NCBI RefSeq assembly: GCF_014202425.1
Contig: NZ_JACHGT010000014.1
Location: 62,001-126,000, forward strand
Reading direction: 5' to 3'
Source: Phytomonospora endophytica
Lineage (GTDB): Bacteria; Actinomycetota; Actinomycetes; Mycobacteriales; Micromonosporaceae
Length of the DNA stretch: 64,000 nt
The position numbers and the translations under genes are program-made. The notes beneath the pieces were generated by a model. The model was given only the letters and a program-made list of their open reading frames with translations. It was not told the DNA's origin and ran no database searches. Shown piece after piece: positions 8,936-16,375 of this stretch (position 1 is its first letter; every line of letters starts with the position of its first letter).

Positions 8936-9057
8936 GGACGGCCCCCGATCTCGGTCGGCGCGATGCACAGGCCAGCGTAGTCCCACCTCAGGCCCGGCGG
9001 CGGACTTTCACGGTCACACCAGGCGAGTGCATTCGTCCTATGTGGAGGCCCCACGGT

Positions 9058-9477
9058 TCACGGCGCCGTGGCGAGCCCGGCGTAGAGGTAGACACCGGGC
9101 TGGGAAGGGTCGCCGACGAGCAGCACCTGGTCACCGGCCCGGGGGATCTGCAGCTTCGAGATGATGGTCTGCAGCCCGATGCGGCCGACGGCTCCGGGCG
9201 CGTCGAGGACCAGGTCGACGATCGGTTCGAAGTTGACCAGCTTGCCGGTGTCGCCGATCGAGACGACGGTCGCCGGAAACGTCGGCACACCGGCGGCCAG
9301 CAACTGCTGGACGTAGGCGCCGGAGTTGTGCGCGGCGATCGACTGCTGCACCTTGCTGAAGTCCGCCTCACCGAGGAAAGCGCGCGTCAGCCCGCCGTAG
9401 AAGCCCTTGCCACTGGCGACCTTGCCGACGATCTCGGCGTTGCGCTCCTCGCGGCTCTTGCGTCCGAAGAATCCCAT
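9058..9477 (-). CDS. Conserved actinobacterial protein of unknown function
   Basis: 139 residues. A basic N-terminus (MGFFGRKSREERNAEI) is followed by a helical part and, from about residue 65, a beta-rich segment (FPATVVSIGDTGKLVNFEPIV... and LPRAGDQ-like QIPRAGDQVLLVGDP). The second half resembles the OB-like segment often found in actinobacterial SHOCT-domain proteins, where it appears as an AxVxxixdtG... repeat. No signal peptide or enzyme motif is visible, so a function cannot be given. A 10-bp inverted repeat lies 19 bp upstream of the ATG. Confidence 0.7.
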   Translation of the reverse strand: MGFFGRKSREERNAEIVGKVASGKGFYGGLTRAFLGEADFSKVQQSIAAHNSGAYVQQLLAAGVPTFPATVVSIGDTGKLVNFEPIVDLVLDAPGAVGRIGLQTIISKLQIPRAGDQVLLVGDPSQPGVYLYAGLATAP

Positions 9478-9495
9478 GATGTGCTTCCCTTCGAT

Positions 9496-9522
9496 CCATG
9501 TCGTCGATGACTGACGACATGG
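9496..9522. promoter_or_regulatory. Perfect inverted repeat upstream of the 9058-9477 gene
   Basis: CCATGTCGTC (9496-9505) and GACGACATGG (9513-9522) form a perfect 10-bp inverted repeat with a 7-bp centre, 19 bp before the start codon. It could be a repressor operator or a 5'-leader hairpin. Neither can be decided by eye. Confidence 0.45.
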
Positions 9523-9796
9523 ACGTTAGGGCGCCACGGGCGTCTACCGGTCCCAGGTTCAGTGCGGGTGGAGGTGCTGACCTGCCTGCGGGCTCCGGTG
9601 CCGGGCCGAACATCGAAGGGCTCCAGCTCAGGCAGGCGCAGCCCGGTTCCCCGAGAGTCCGCAACGGCTACGAAGCCCGCACGACCACCCACGAAAGCCG
9701 GGAGCGCACCTGAGCACGGCGACCGCGAGGGGCGGCGTGGGCGGGCACTCGTCACCGCGACCACGATGCCGGGTGTCCGCCCTCGCCGGGACCGCC
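9523..9796. other. Gene-free spacer
   Basis: No open frame here has coding character, a ribosome-binding site or a recognisable product. It must contain the promoter of the 9058-9477 gene. I see no clear -10/-35 pair. Confidence 0.5.
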
Positions 9797-10276
9797 TCAG
9801 ATGATGATGCGCTGGGCCTTGCCAAGGCGCCATTCGCCGTCCGCCCACCAGCTGGTGGTCCACTTGATCTCGTGCCCGTCGGGCAGGTCCTTGTCGCAGC
9901 GCGTCCAGTCCCCATAGCCCTCGGCGTCCTGGCAGATGCCGCGCCGGGGATCCTCGGGATCGGAGTTGTCGATCCACACCAGCCGCACATCGATGCCGTC
10001 CCACTCGTCGTCGCGCAGCCAGAGCATGTCGCCGTACGGCTGGACACAGCCCTTGACGTAGGCGTTGTCGAGGCAGTTCCTGGGCGCATCGGTCAGGTCG
10101 TGCAGTTTGGCCCAGTTCTTCTCCAGCGGCCTCTCTTCGTTCCCCGCCGCGGTGTCCTCACCGGCGGAGCCCGGACCGCGCGGTGCGGCCGCGGACGCCG
10201 TGCCGGGAATGAGCAGGGCGCTCGCCGTAGCGAGAACGGCCGCCGCCACGGTGTACTTCGTGATGCCCGAACGCAT
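9797..10276 (-). CDS. Small secreted cysteine-containing protein, paralogue B
   Basis: 159 residues with a Sec signal peptide (MRSGITKYTVAAAVLATASA..., cleavage near TASA/AA). The mature protein is acidic and holds four Cys; YVKGCVQPYGDMLWLRDDEW and the following GICQDAEGYGDWTRCDKDLP align with the same region of the protein at 7062-7547 (CRNTLGADAGWARCNKDLP). The two genes are about 2.2 kb apart in opposite orientation, so this is an old local duplication or two arms of one secreted family. I do not recognise a named domain. Upstream sequence contains three GGCC-centred repeats at 10- and 11-bp spacing. Confidence 0.78.
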   Translation of the reverse strand: MRSGITKYTVAAAVLATASALLIPGTASAAAPRGPGSAGEDTAAGNEERPLEKNWAKLHDLTDAPRNCLDNAYVKGCVQPYGDMLWLRDDEWDGIDVRLVWIDNSDPEDPRRGICQDAEGYGDWTRCDKDLPDGHEIKWTTSWWADGEWRLGKAQRIII

Positions 10277-10429
10277 GTTGCCCCCATGTGCCGTGTTGGT
10301 TTCCGGTCGGTGCGTCCGATGCCGAGTCGGTGAACGCCCCTACCCATGAAGGGGGCTGCGGGCACCTGAGGGCGCGTGTTCGGCCGGAATGTGGCCAGAA
10401 CTGGCCGGATATCGCGCGTTCGGCGCACC

Positions 10430-10464
10430 TGGCGGGCCCCGGCGGTGGGCGCCGGGACCCGCCA
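10430..10464 (-). terminator. Hairpin terminator after the 10470-11660 gene
   Basis: A 15-bp stem (10430-10444 with 10450-10464) with one G/T-type mismatch and a 5-nt loop lies directly after the stop codon of the upstream minus-strand gene. No T-run follows. Confidence 0.6.
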
Positions 10465-10469
10465 CACGT

Positions 10470-11660
10470 TCAGACCAGCGAGCGTGTGAGGTCGCGCGAC
10501 CAGCGGGCGATGCGGATGACGTCGGCACGCAGGTCGCCCCAGGTGACATGGGCGTTGTACAGCGCGCGGAACTCGAATGGCACCATCGGGTGGCCGACGA
10601 TGGAGTTGTCCACGCCGGTCTGGTTCATGCCGCCGAAGAGCACCTCCTGGCTGATCCCGTTCTGCCCGTTGAGGCCGGAGGTGATGTAGGTGACCAGCGA
10701 CGTGGTCCCGGCGGTGGGGCTGGTGAGCTGGTAGTTGTCGGGGAAGTCGATGCCGTGCGCGTTCTCGACCTTCGCGGCCAAGGCGTTGAGCACGGGGTCG
10801 ACGTTGCCGCTGAGCACCTGACGCGAACCCGCCGACAGCACGCCCCACATCTGCGCGAGGGTGGCCCTCGGCAGCGCGGCGATCTTGTTCTTGACCTGGC
10901 CGTCCCCGAAGGGGAGCTGGGCGAGCACCTGGTTGAGTTTCGCGTGATTGACCGGAACCGCCGTCTGGAGGTCGTTGCGCTGGTTGGCCAGCATGCGGTC
11001 GATCCACACCATCGCGTGCATGTAGAGCAGCGCGAGGTGACCGCGCAGTTCGGTGCGCACGGTGGCGGCCTGGGCCCCGGTGGCGCCGATGGCGACGTTC
11101 AGGGTGTTGTTCACGATCGTGTCGGCGACGGCGATGCCGTTCGTCAGGTGTGTTCGCGAGCGGACGTTGGCGCTGTCGGGGCGGGTGGCCGGCGCGATGC
11201 CGTTGAGCATCGCGCGCCACTGCGCGGGGGCGAATCCGACGGTGTAGTGGATGTGCAGCAACCCCTGGTCGACACCGGCGGCCGGACAGTTGCGCACGTT
11301 GAGGTTGCCGGTGTTGCCGTAGACGGGATCGATGTAGAACTGGATCGCCTGATTGCCCGGCTGCGGGTCGGTCAGCAGGTTGACCAGCTGGTTCTGGGCG
11401 GCGTACAGCTCGTCGTTCATCAGCATCAGCGCGGCGACCCGTTCGCCGACCAGGTCGGCGGCGTTCTGGTCGGTACCGGCGAGCTGGTCGACGTGGCGGA
11501 CGACGTACTCCATGTTGGAGTACTGGCCGTTGCCGGCGTTGACCTTGTCGCTGACCAGCCGAAACCAGGGATGGCTCACGAGCTTGGTGTCGCCGGTCAG
11601 GACGGTGTTGTTGTTGTCGGTGATCTTTCGCAGGATTTCGGCTTCGAAACCTAAGGCCAT
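10470..11660 (-). CDS. Unrecognised 396-residue protein
   Basis: 396 residues with ATG at 11660 and a GGAGGGG-like ribosome-binding site. There is no signal peptide, no membrane segment and no enzyme motif that I can name. The sequence is rich in Asn, Gln and Ala with predicted helices, and has a striking GNTGNLNVRNCPAAG stretch near residue 125, LLHIHYTVGFAPAQWRAML after it and an Asn-rich stretch (TIVNNTLNVAIGATGAQ) near residue 190. Composition is that of a normal folded protein rather than a shadow frame. It ends at its own terminator and appears monocistronic. Function unknown. Confidence 0.7.
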   Translation of the reverse strand: MALGFEAEILRKITDNNNTVLTGDTKLVSHPWFRLVSDKVNAGNGQYSNMEYVVRHVDQLAGTDQNAADLVGERVAALMLMNDELYAAQNQLVNLLTDPQPGNQAIQFYIDPVYGNTGNLNVRNCPAAGVDQGLLHIHYTVGFAPAQWRAMLNGIAPATRPDSANVRSRTHLTNGIAVADTIVNNTLNVAIGATGAQAATVRTELRGHLALLYMHAMVWIDRMLANQRNDLQTAVPVNHAKLNQVLAQLPFGDGQVKNKIAALPRATLAQMWGVLSAGSRQVLSGNVDPVLNALAAKVENAHGIDFPDNYQLTSPTAGTTSLVTYITSGLNGQNGISQEVLFGGMNQTGVDNSIVGHPMVPFEFRALYNAHVTWGDLRADVIRIARWSRDLTRSLV

Positions 11661-11789
11661 GGTCCCCTCCGCGTTTCTTTCCTTCGACGCTAGATGTCAC
11701 TTACCGCGATCATCCAGGTACGAAGGGCAGTTTCGCGTGCCTGTGGGCGCAGGCTCGAAGCAACGCGAGGGCAACCGTCCCTTGTGGAC

Positions 11790-12608
11790 TTACAGCATCT
11801 GTCGCGTCCGGCGAAGCAGTGCCCAGGCCACCGTCCAGTACCCGGCGGCCGCGGCGACGGCGAGGCCGGCGAGCCACGGCCAGGCGGCGGAGAAGCCGAC
11901 GATGGTCGCGTCGCGCAGGCCGCGCAGGCCGTAGGTGACCGGGTTGACCGTCGAGATCCAGCGCAGGACCGTCGGCATGCTCTCCTCGGAGTAGAACGAC
12001 GGGCTGCTGAACAGCAGGACCGGCACCGAGAGGTTGACGACGATGTTGAAACTCTGGAAGTCGCGGATGTAGGCGCCCAGCAGCATGTACAGCGCGTTGA
12101 ACGCCGCCGACACCACCAGCGTCGCCAGCAGCAGCGCCAGCCAGTTCTCCGCCGTCAGCGGGAAACGGAACAGCAGCGTCCCGACCCCCAGCGCCAGGAA
12201 CGCCTGCACCAGCACCAGCGCGACGCTGGCGATGAGTTTCCCGGCGATGTAGCTGAAGCGCCGCAACGGATAGGACCACAGCGCCAGCGCCATCTTGCTG
12301 GCGTCCTCCTGGAACAGCGCCGTCCCGGAGTTCGCCGAGGCGCTGAGCACCGCCGTCATCAGCACCGTCGGCAGCGCGAACACCAGATAGGACACCTCGG
12401 TGCCGGCGTACCCGACCACCGAGATCATGTTGCTCAGCGAGGTGCTCAGCAGCAGCAGGTAGATGAAACCGTGCACGGTCGACAGCACGAGGTTGACCCG
12501 GTTGCGGGTCAGCAGCATGAACTCGCGGTACAGCACCGCCTTGAGGTCGGCGAGGCGACCGTGCCGGGCCCGCGACTGCGGTGCTCCGGACAGCGAGAGG
12601 GTGGTCAT
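11790..12608 (-). CDS. ABC-2 type exporter permease of the RiPP operon
   Basis: 272 residues with a long basic N-terminus (RHGRLADLKAVLYREFMLLTRNR) and six hydrophobic segments; the pattern is that of DrrB/ABC-2 permeases that pair with DrrA-type ATPases. Its ATG overlaps the ATPase stop by 4 bp, and it is the last gene of the operon that starts with the precursor peptide at 16322. The likely role is export of the finished peptide across the membrane, which may also give self-protection. The stop at 11790 is followed by about 130 bp of non-coding DNA. Confidence 0.88.
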   Translation of the reverse strand: MTTLSLSGAPQSRARHGRLADLKAVLYREFMLLTRNRVNLVLSTVHGFIYLLLLSTSLSNMISVVGYAGTEVSYLVFALPTVLMTAVLSASANSGTALFQEDASKMALALWSYPLRRFSYIAGKLIASVALVLVQAFLALGVGTLLFRFPLTAENWLALLLATLVVSAAFNALYMLLGAYIRDFQSFNIVVNLSVPVLLFSSPSFYSEESMPTVLRWISTVNPVTYGLRGLRDATIVGFSAAWPWLAGLAVAAAAGYWTVAWALLRRTRQML

Positions 12609-13546
12609 CGCGACTCCTTGACGGTCAGCGCCACGAAGGCGTCCTCCAGCGAGGCGGCGAACACCGACACCCCCGCCAGTTCGATGTGCTCATCGTGGGC
12701 GAAGCGCACCAGCTCGGGCATGCGCTCCCGGGCGTCCTTGCCGGTGATCTCGACACCCAGCTCGTCGGCCTCGCCGTTCAGGCCGCGCTCGGTGGCCCAG
12801 GCCAGCAGCGACGCGGCGTGTGCGGGGTCGGTGAGTTCGGCGCGCACACCACTCGATCCGAACTCCGCGGCGATGGCGGCCGGATCGGCGTCGCGCAGCA
12901 GCCTGCCCTTGTGCAGCAGGAGGATCCGCTCGCAGTTGCGTTCGATCTCCTCGATGTAGTGGCTGGTCCACAAGACGCTGACGGCGTACTCCGCGCGCAG
13001 TTTGGCCACCGTCTCCCACACCTGGCGGCGGCCGCTGACGTCGAGGCCGGTGGTGGGTTCGTCGAGGACCAGGACCTTCGGCAGCGTGATGAGCGCCCGG
13101 ACGAGCTGGAGGCGCTGCCGCTGCCCGCCGGAGAGCTGGAAGGCGGGCTTCCTGACCGCCGGGGTGAGTTCGAACAGGTCCAGGAGCTCGGCGACCCAGT
13201 CCTTGACCTCGCGCCAGCGCCGGTCGGCGAAGCGGGCGCCGATCTTGAGGTTGTCGACGACGTTGAGCATCAGGTCGAAGGGCGCCGACTGGTGCATCAC
13301 GCCGAGGGCGGACTTGGCGGTCACGGGGTCTGTCACCGGGTCGGCGCCGAAGACCCGCAGGGAACCGGAGCTGGCCGTGGTGACCCCGCAGATCAGCTTG
13401 ATGAGGCTGGTCTTCCCGGCACCGTTGGGACCGAGCAGTCCGATGACCTCGCCTTCGGCGACGCGGAAGGACACGTCGTCGACGGCCGGGACGTCGGAGC
13501 CCGGGTAGGTCTTCGACAGGTGCTCGGTCTCGATCACGACGGTCAT
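12605..13546 (-). CDS. ABC exporter ATPase of the RiPP operon
   Basis: 313 residues, the size of DrrA/CcmA-type ATPases. Walker A is GPNGAGKTSLIKL, the Q-loop lies in VMHQSAP, the signature is LSGGQRQRLQL, Walker B is VLVLDEPTTGLD and the H-loop His is in LWTSHYIEEIE. A C-terminal regulatory tail of about 90 residues follows, as in drug and peptide exporters. ATG at 13546 overlaps the protease-like gene upstream by 4 bp and the stop overlaps the permease start by 4 bp, so the stoichiometry is probably coupled. It powers the neighbouring permease. Confidence 0.93.
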   Translation of the reverse strand: MTVVIETEHLSKTYPGSDVPAVDDVSFRVAEGEVIGLLGPNGAGKTSLIKLICGVTTASSGSLRVFGADPVTDPVTAKSALGVMHQSAPFDLMLNVVDNLKIGARFADRRWREVKDWVAELLDLFELTPAVRKPAFQLSGGQRQRLQLVRALITLPKVLVLDEPTTGLDVSGRRQVWETVAKLRAEYAVSVLWTSHYIEEIERNCERILLLHKGRLLRDADPAAIAAEFGSSGVRAELTDPAHAASLLAWATERGLNGEADELGVEITGKDARERMPELVRFAHDEHIELAGVSVFAASLEDAFVALTVKESR

Positions 13547-14337
13547 CGCGGCCGCCTTCCCGCGGGTCCGGCGGGGACCGGCGACAGTTGGGGGACAAGG
13601 GTTTCGGTGACCCACGCGGTCGTCGGCCACTCGCCGAGGGGCGCGGTACGCACGAAGACGTGGGCGAGGTCCTCGGGCAGCAGGACGGTCCCGTCGGCCA
13701 GTGGTGGGGCGGCGGTGGTGAAACCGACGCCGGTGACGACGTCGACGGTTCCGTACGCGGTGAGGTCGAGGGCGGTGAGCAGTTCGATGCCGTCTCGGGC
13801 CGACTGGCAGACCCCTATCCGCAGGTCCGATCCGGTGGTCTCGGCGCGGAGCCGTTCGACGACGCCGGGATCGGCGCCGATGCCGGCGCGGGGAAGCCGT
13901 GTCACGGTCAGGCCGTCGGTGTCGGTCGTCGACCAGGTCGCGCCGTGCTCGAACACCCACAGGCGTACCGCCGCCGGTCCGGCGCCCGTGGGCGCCGGAA
14001 CCAGCTTCATCGGCGAAGGCGCGGTGAAAGGCGCGAGCCCTTCGACGACGCCGAGGAAGTCCCCGCGGTGCGCGGCCGGGTCGACCCTGCGGCGGGCGTC
14101 CCCGGCCGTGAACAGCCGGTCTGCGTCGCGGTGGACGACCCGGTGCACCACGATGTCCTCGCCGGCCAGGTAGGCCGCGACGTCGCCGACCACCACGTTC
14201 TCGAAGCGGCGGGCGGTCAGCGTGACCCGGGCGGGCGCGACGATCGTCGGGGCCATGCTGGTGCCGGCCACGTCGATCACGGCCCGGCCGAGGCGCGCCA
14301 GCGCCCGCCGGACGAGCGCGGCGGCGGCCGCCGTCAC
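13543..14337 (-). CDS. Signal-peptidase-like (S24/S26) Ser-His protease, probable leader peptidase
   Basis: 264 residues from GTG at 14337, which overlaps the stop of the PqqD-like gene by 4 bp (GTGA). GTSMAPTI (catalytic Ser about residue 27) and VVHRVVHRD (His about residue 65) followed by FTAGDARRRVD match the boxes of the archaeal/SipW-type signal peptidases, which use a Ser-His pair instead of the Ser-Lys pair of LepB. No membrane anchor precedes the Ser box, so it may work in the cytoplasm. The C-terminal 130 residues are unlike a signal peptidase and are unassigned. Inside a radical SAM peptide operon the simplest role is removal of the leader from the modified precursor; that is inference. 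Confidence 0.72.
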   Translation of the reverse strand: MTAAAAALVRRALARLGRAVIDVAGTSMAPTIVAPARVTLTARRFENVVVGDVAAYLAGEDIVVHRVVHRDADRLFTAGDARRRVDPAAHRGDFLGVVEGLAPFTAPSPMKLVPAPTGAGPAAVRLWVFEHGATWSTTDTDGLTVTRLPRAGIGADPGVVERLRAETTGSDLRIGVCQSARDGIELLTALDLTAYGTVDVVTGVGFTTAAPPLADGTVLLPEDLAHVFVRTAPLGEWPTTAWVTETLVPQLSPVPAGPAGRRPR

Positions 14338-14627
14338 GGCGCCGCGGCGGTGGCCGGAGACACCACGCCTCGGGTGGCCAGGTCGGCGAGGAAGGCGTGC
14401 ACGTCCTCGGCGATCAGCTTCCGCTCGGCCTCGTCGTCCTCGCCGTACAGGCTCGACAGGCGCGCGGCGATCTCCTCGGTGCCGAGGCCTTCGACGACCA
14501 GTTCCCAGATGGCCGTGCCCGAGGCGTTGAGGGTCTGGAAGGTCCCTTCGAGTGCGTCGTACAGCCGGATCTCCCCGCTGTCGGCGCTCCAGACGATCTG
14601 CTCGGCGATGATCCACGGGTTCGACAT
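14334..14627 (-). CDS. PqqD-like RiPP recognition element
   Basis: 97 residues. EIRLYDALEGTFQTLNASGTAIWELVVEGLGTEEIAARL is the PqqD pattern: a beta hairpin with 'xxLNxxGxxIWxLl' followed by helices (the conserved ..LNASGTAIWEL..). PqqD-type domains bind the leader of a precursor peptide and deliver it to the modifying enzyme. The ATG at 14627 overlaps the TGA of the radical SAM gene by one base (TGATG). Its likely ligand is the WxKPEL motif in the leader of the 41-residue precursor, by analogy with the YxxPxL motif bound by PqqD-like proteins of lasso peptide pathways. Confidence 0.87.
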   Translation of the reverse strand: MSNPWIIAEQIVWSADSGEIRLYDALEGTFQTLNASGTAIWELVVEGLGTEEIAARLSSLYGEDDEAERKLIAEDVHAFLADLATRGVVSPATAAAP

Positions 14628-16090
14628 CAGCGGGCCTCCACGATGTTCAGCAGCCGCCGGGACGGGGTCTGCGGCGAGGCGGGCGGCGTGGCGGCGAGTT
14701 CGGTGCGCCAGTCCTCGTAGACCGGGTGCACCTCGCCGTTGCGGGCCAGGCGCGGCTGGAAGGCCTCGCTGTCGCCGACGAGGGTGTCGCCGGAGGCGCC
14801 GAGACTGTGCCAGATCGAGCTGATCTTCTGGTGGCGCAGGATGCGGCACAGCTGCCGGGAGTTCTTGCGCAGGTCGCCCGACTGGGCCAGGTGGTAGGCG
14901 CGGCAGCCGCCGCCACAGGCGCCCTTGATGTAGCAGCGCTCGCAGTCGGTGTGCACCGTGCCGCCGAAGATGGTGCTGTTCTGGAATTCGGCGAACAGTT
15001 CACCGTTGAAGATCTCCCGCAGCGAGGAGGCCTTGACATTTCCGGCGAGGTCTTTGGGGCTGGTGACCAGCTTGCACGGGTATACCGCGCCGAGGGAATT
15101 GACGTAGATCTCGTTGCTGCCCATTCCGCAGTTGGCGCGGACATTGCACGGCTTTTCCGGGGTGACGTGGTCGGGCAGCATGTTCTTGGCCTTGGGGTGG
15201 GTCCAGGCGAAATCGTGGATCTTCATGTACTCGCCCCAGCCGAATGACAGGTCGTCGCCTTGGCCGCGGCCGAGATCGCTGTGCTGCATCATCCGTACGC
15301 GCTGGAGTTTGAACTGGCCGGCGAAGTCGGCGAAGTCTTCGAGGTACTGCACGTTGTCATTGGTGACGACGTGGTTGATCATCGGGACGACTCCGGCGTC
15401 GTTGAGCAGCCGCAGGCCGGTGCTGGTCTTGGCGAAGGTTCCTCTGCCGCGGGTCTTCTCGTGCTGTTCGGCGGTCGCTCCGTCCATGCTGACGGTCACC
15501 ATGTCGAACAGTTCTGACATCGTCTCAGCGGTCTTCGCGTTACGTATGAGCGTGCCGTTGGTGATGATGTTGGTGCGCATTCCCAGTGAGCGGGCGTGGC
15601 GTACGACGTCGAAGAGGTCACGTCGCATCATCGGCTCGCCGCCGGTGAAGACCATGGTCCCGGCGCCCAGTTCGGCGGCCTGTTCGACCAGCCGCAGGGA
15701 CTCCTCGTGGCTCAGTTCGCCGGGCAGTGCCTTCTCGGAGGAGGCGTAGCAGTAGGGGCAGCGCAGGTTGCAGCCGTCGGTGATGGCGTAGTAGACGATC
15801 CGCAGTTCGACGACGTGCTCGCTGCGTTGCGGTTCGTGCCCGGGCAGGTAGGCCAGGAAGTTGACGACCAGCTGCGCGAGGTCCTTCTCCAGGGCCAGCC
15901 CGAAGTCGTCGGGGTGGAAGAAGGCGAGATCGCGGCGGGCCAGCGCGCACAGGATCTCGTCTTGGCGGGGCGTGAGCCGGCCCCAGGCCGCCAGGGTCGG
16001 GTTGAGGGCGAACCGGTCGCCGTTCGCCGCGCGGAAGACCACGATGTCGTCGGGCACGACCAGCGCGTCCAACTGACCGGAAATGAGCAT
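14627..16090 (-). CDS. Radical SAM/SPASM peptide-modifying enzyme
   Basis: 487 residues from ATG at 16090; a TTG two codons upstream (16096) is possible, but GGTGA of the ribosome-binding region is better placed for the ATG. An N-terminal segment of about 95 residues precedes ITDGCNLRCPYCYA, the CxxxCxxC that binds the SAM-cleaving 4Fe-4S cluster. FTGGEPMMRRDL is the SAM-binding GGE motif. The C-terminal SPASM domain has Cys in KPCNVRANCGMGSNEIYVNS, AVYPCKL, and CERCYIKGACGGGCRA, enough for two auxiliary clusters. Such enzymes form thioether or carbon-carbon crosslinks in peptides. The adjacent precursor with three Cys makes thioether formation to the alpha or beta carbon plausible. Confidence 0.92.
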   Translation of the reverse strand: MLISGQLDALVVPDDIVVFRAANGDRFALNPTLAAWGRLTPRQDEILCALARRDLAFFHPDDFGLALEKDLAQLVVNFLAYLPGHEPQRSEHVVELRIVYYAITDGCNLRCPYCYASSEKALPGELSHEESLRLVEQAAELGAGTMVFTGGEPMMRRDLFDVVRHARSLGMRTNIITNGTLIRNAKTAETMSELFDMVTVSMDGATAEQHEKTRGRGTFAKTSTGLRLLNDAGVVPMINHVVTNDNVQYLEDFADFAGQFKLQRVRMMQHSDLGRGQGDDLSFGWGEYMKIHDFAWTHPKAKNMLPDHVTPEKPCNVRANCGMGSNEIYVNSLGAVYPCKLVTSPKDLAGNVKASSLREIFNGELFAEFQNSTIFGGTVHTDCERCYIKGACGGGCRAYHLAQSGDLRKNSRQLCRILRHQKISSIWHSLGASGDTLVGDSEAFQPRLARNGEVHPVYEDWRTELAATPPASPQTPSRRLLNIVEAR

Positions 16091-16135
16091 GGGCAATTCA
16101 CCCTCTCCACAAGAAGCCGTAAATCCTTTTTGCGA

Positions 16136-16178
16136 GCAGGCGTATCGGGTGATACGCCTGCCGAGACTCGTCGAGTCT
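16136..16178 (-). promoter_or_regulatory. Strong hairpins between precursor and radical SAM genes
   Basis: GCAGGCGTATC (16136-16146) and GATACGCCTGC (16151-16161) form a perfect 11-bp stem with a 4-nt loop. A second palindrome (AGACTCG, T, CGAGTCT; 16164-16178) lies next to it, nearer the precursor stop. On the transcribed strand the sequence after the stem reads TCGCAAAAAGG, so there is no U-run and it is not a classical terminator. Its position fits an attenuator or RNA-processing barrier that lets more precursor than enzyme be made, common in peptide operons. Confidence 0.65.
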
Positions 16179-16196
16179 GAATGGTTCGGGCCGGCT

Positions 16197-16322
16197 TTAG
16201 CCCGCGCCGCTTCCGGAGAGCGCGCCGCAGGCGCAGGCGCACTTGTCGATGATCAAGGCGCCGGTGACCGACTCCTTGCGCAGTTCCGGCTTGGCCCACT
16301 TGCGAGACACCGTCTCGTTCAT
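16197..16322 (-). CDS. RiPP precursor peptide with CxCxC core
   Basis: 41 residues, too short for usual gene calling. ATG at 16322 has AGGAAGG about 10 bp upstream. The leader half (MNETVSRKWAKPELRKES..., residues 1-26) contains W9-A-K-P-E-L14, comparable to YxxPxL leader motifs bound by PqqD-like proteins. The C-terminal part is KCACACGALSGSGAG (residues 27-41), with Cys28, Cys30 and Cys32 alternating with Ala, then small residues Gly, Ala, Ser. It is directly upstream of the radical SAM/SPASM gene in the same orientation. The three Cys and the run of small acceptors suit thioether (sactipeptide- or ranthipeptide-like) crosslinks. Class and cleavage site are inferred, not shown. Confidence 0.82.
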   Translation of the reverse strand: MNETVSRKWAKPELRKESVTGALIIDKCACACGALSGSGAG

Positions 16323-16345
16323 AGTTCCAGCCCTTCCTACTAGTA

Positions 16346-16362
16346 CGGAGGTTTCACCTCCG
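16346..16362 (-). promoter_or_regulatory. Leader hairpin or operator before the precursor gene
   Basis: CGGAGGT (16346-16352), TTC, ACCTCCG (16356-16362) is a perfect 7-bp inverted repeat 24 bp before the precursor ATG. If the promoter predicted at 16376-16405 is right, it begins a few bases into the transcript. It could stabilise the mRNA or be a protein-binding site. Confidence 0.5.
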
Positions 16363-16375
16363 GTTGATGGGCTAG

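Noticed and set aside
10387-10418. GGCC-centred repeats upstream of the secreted protein at 9797-10276 as a fourth SARP array
   Set aside because: Spacing is 10 and 11 bp rather than 11 and 11, identity is low, and no -10 element is placed correctly.
16197-16322. Lasso peptide interpretation of the precursor
   Set aside because: The leader has a WxKPEL motif, but there is no asparagine-synthetase-like cyclase and no transglutaminase-like lasso peptidase; the operon has a radical SAM enzyme instead.
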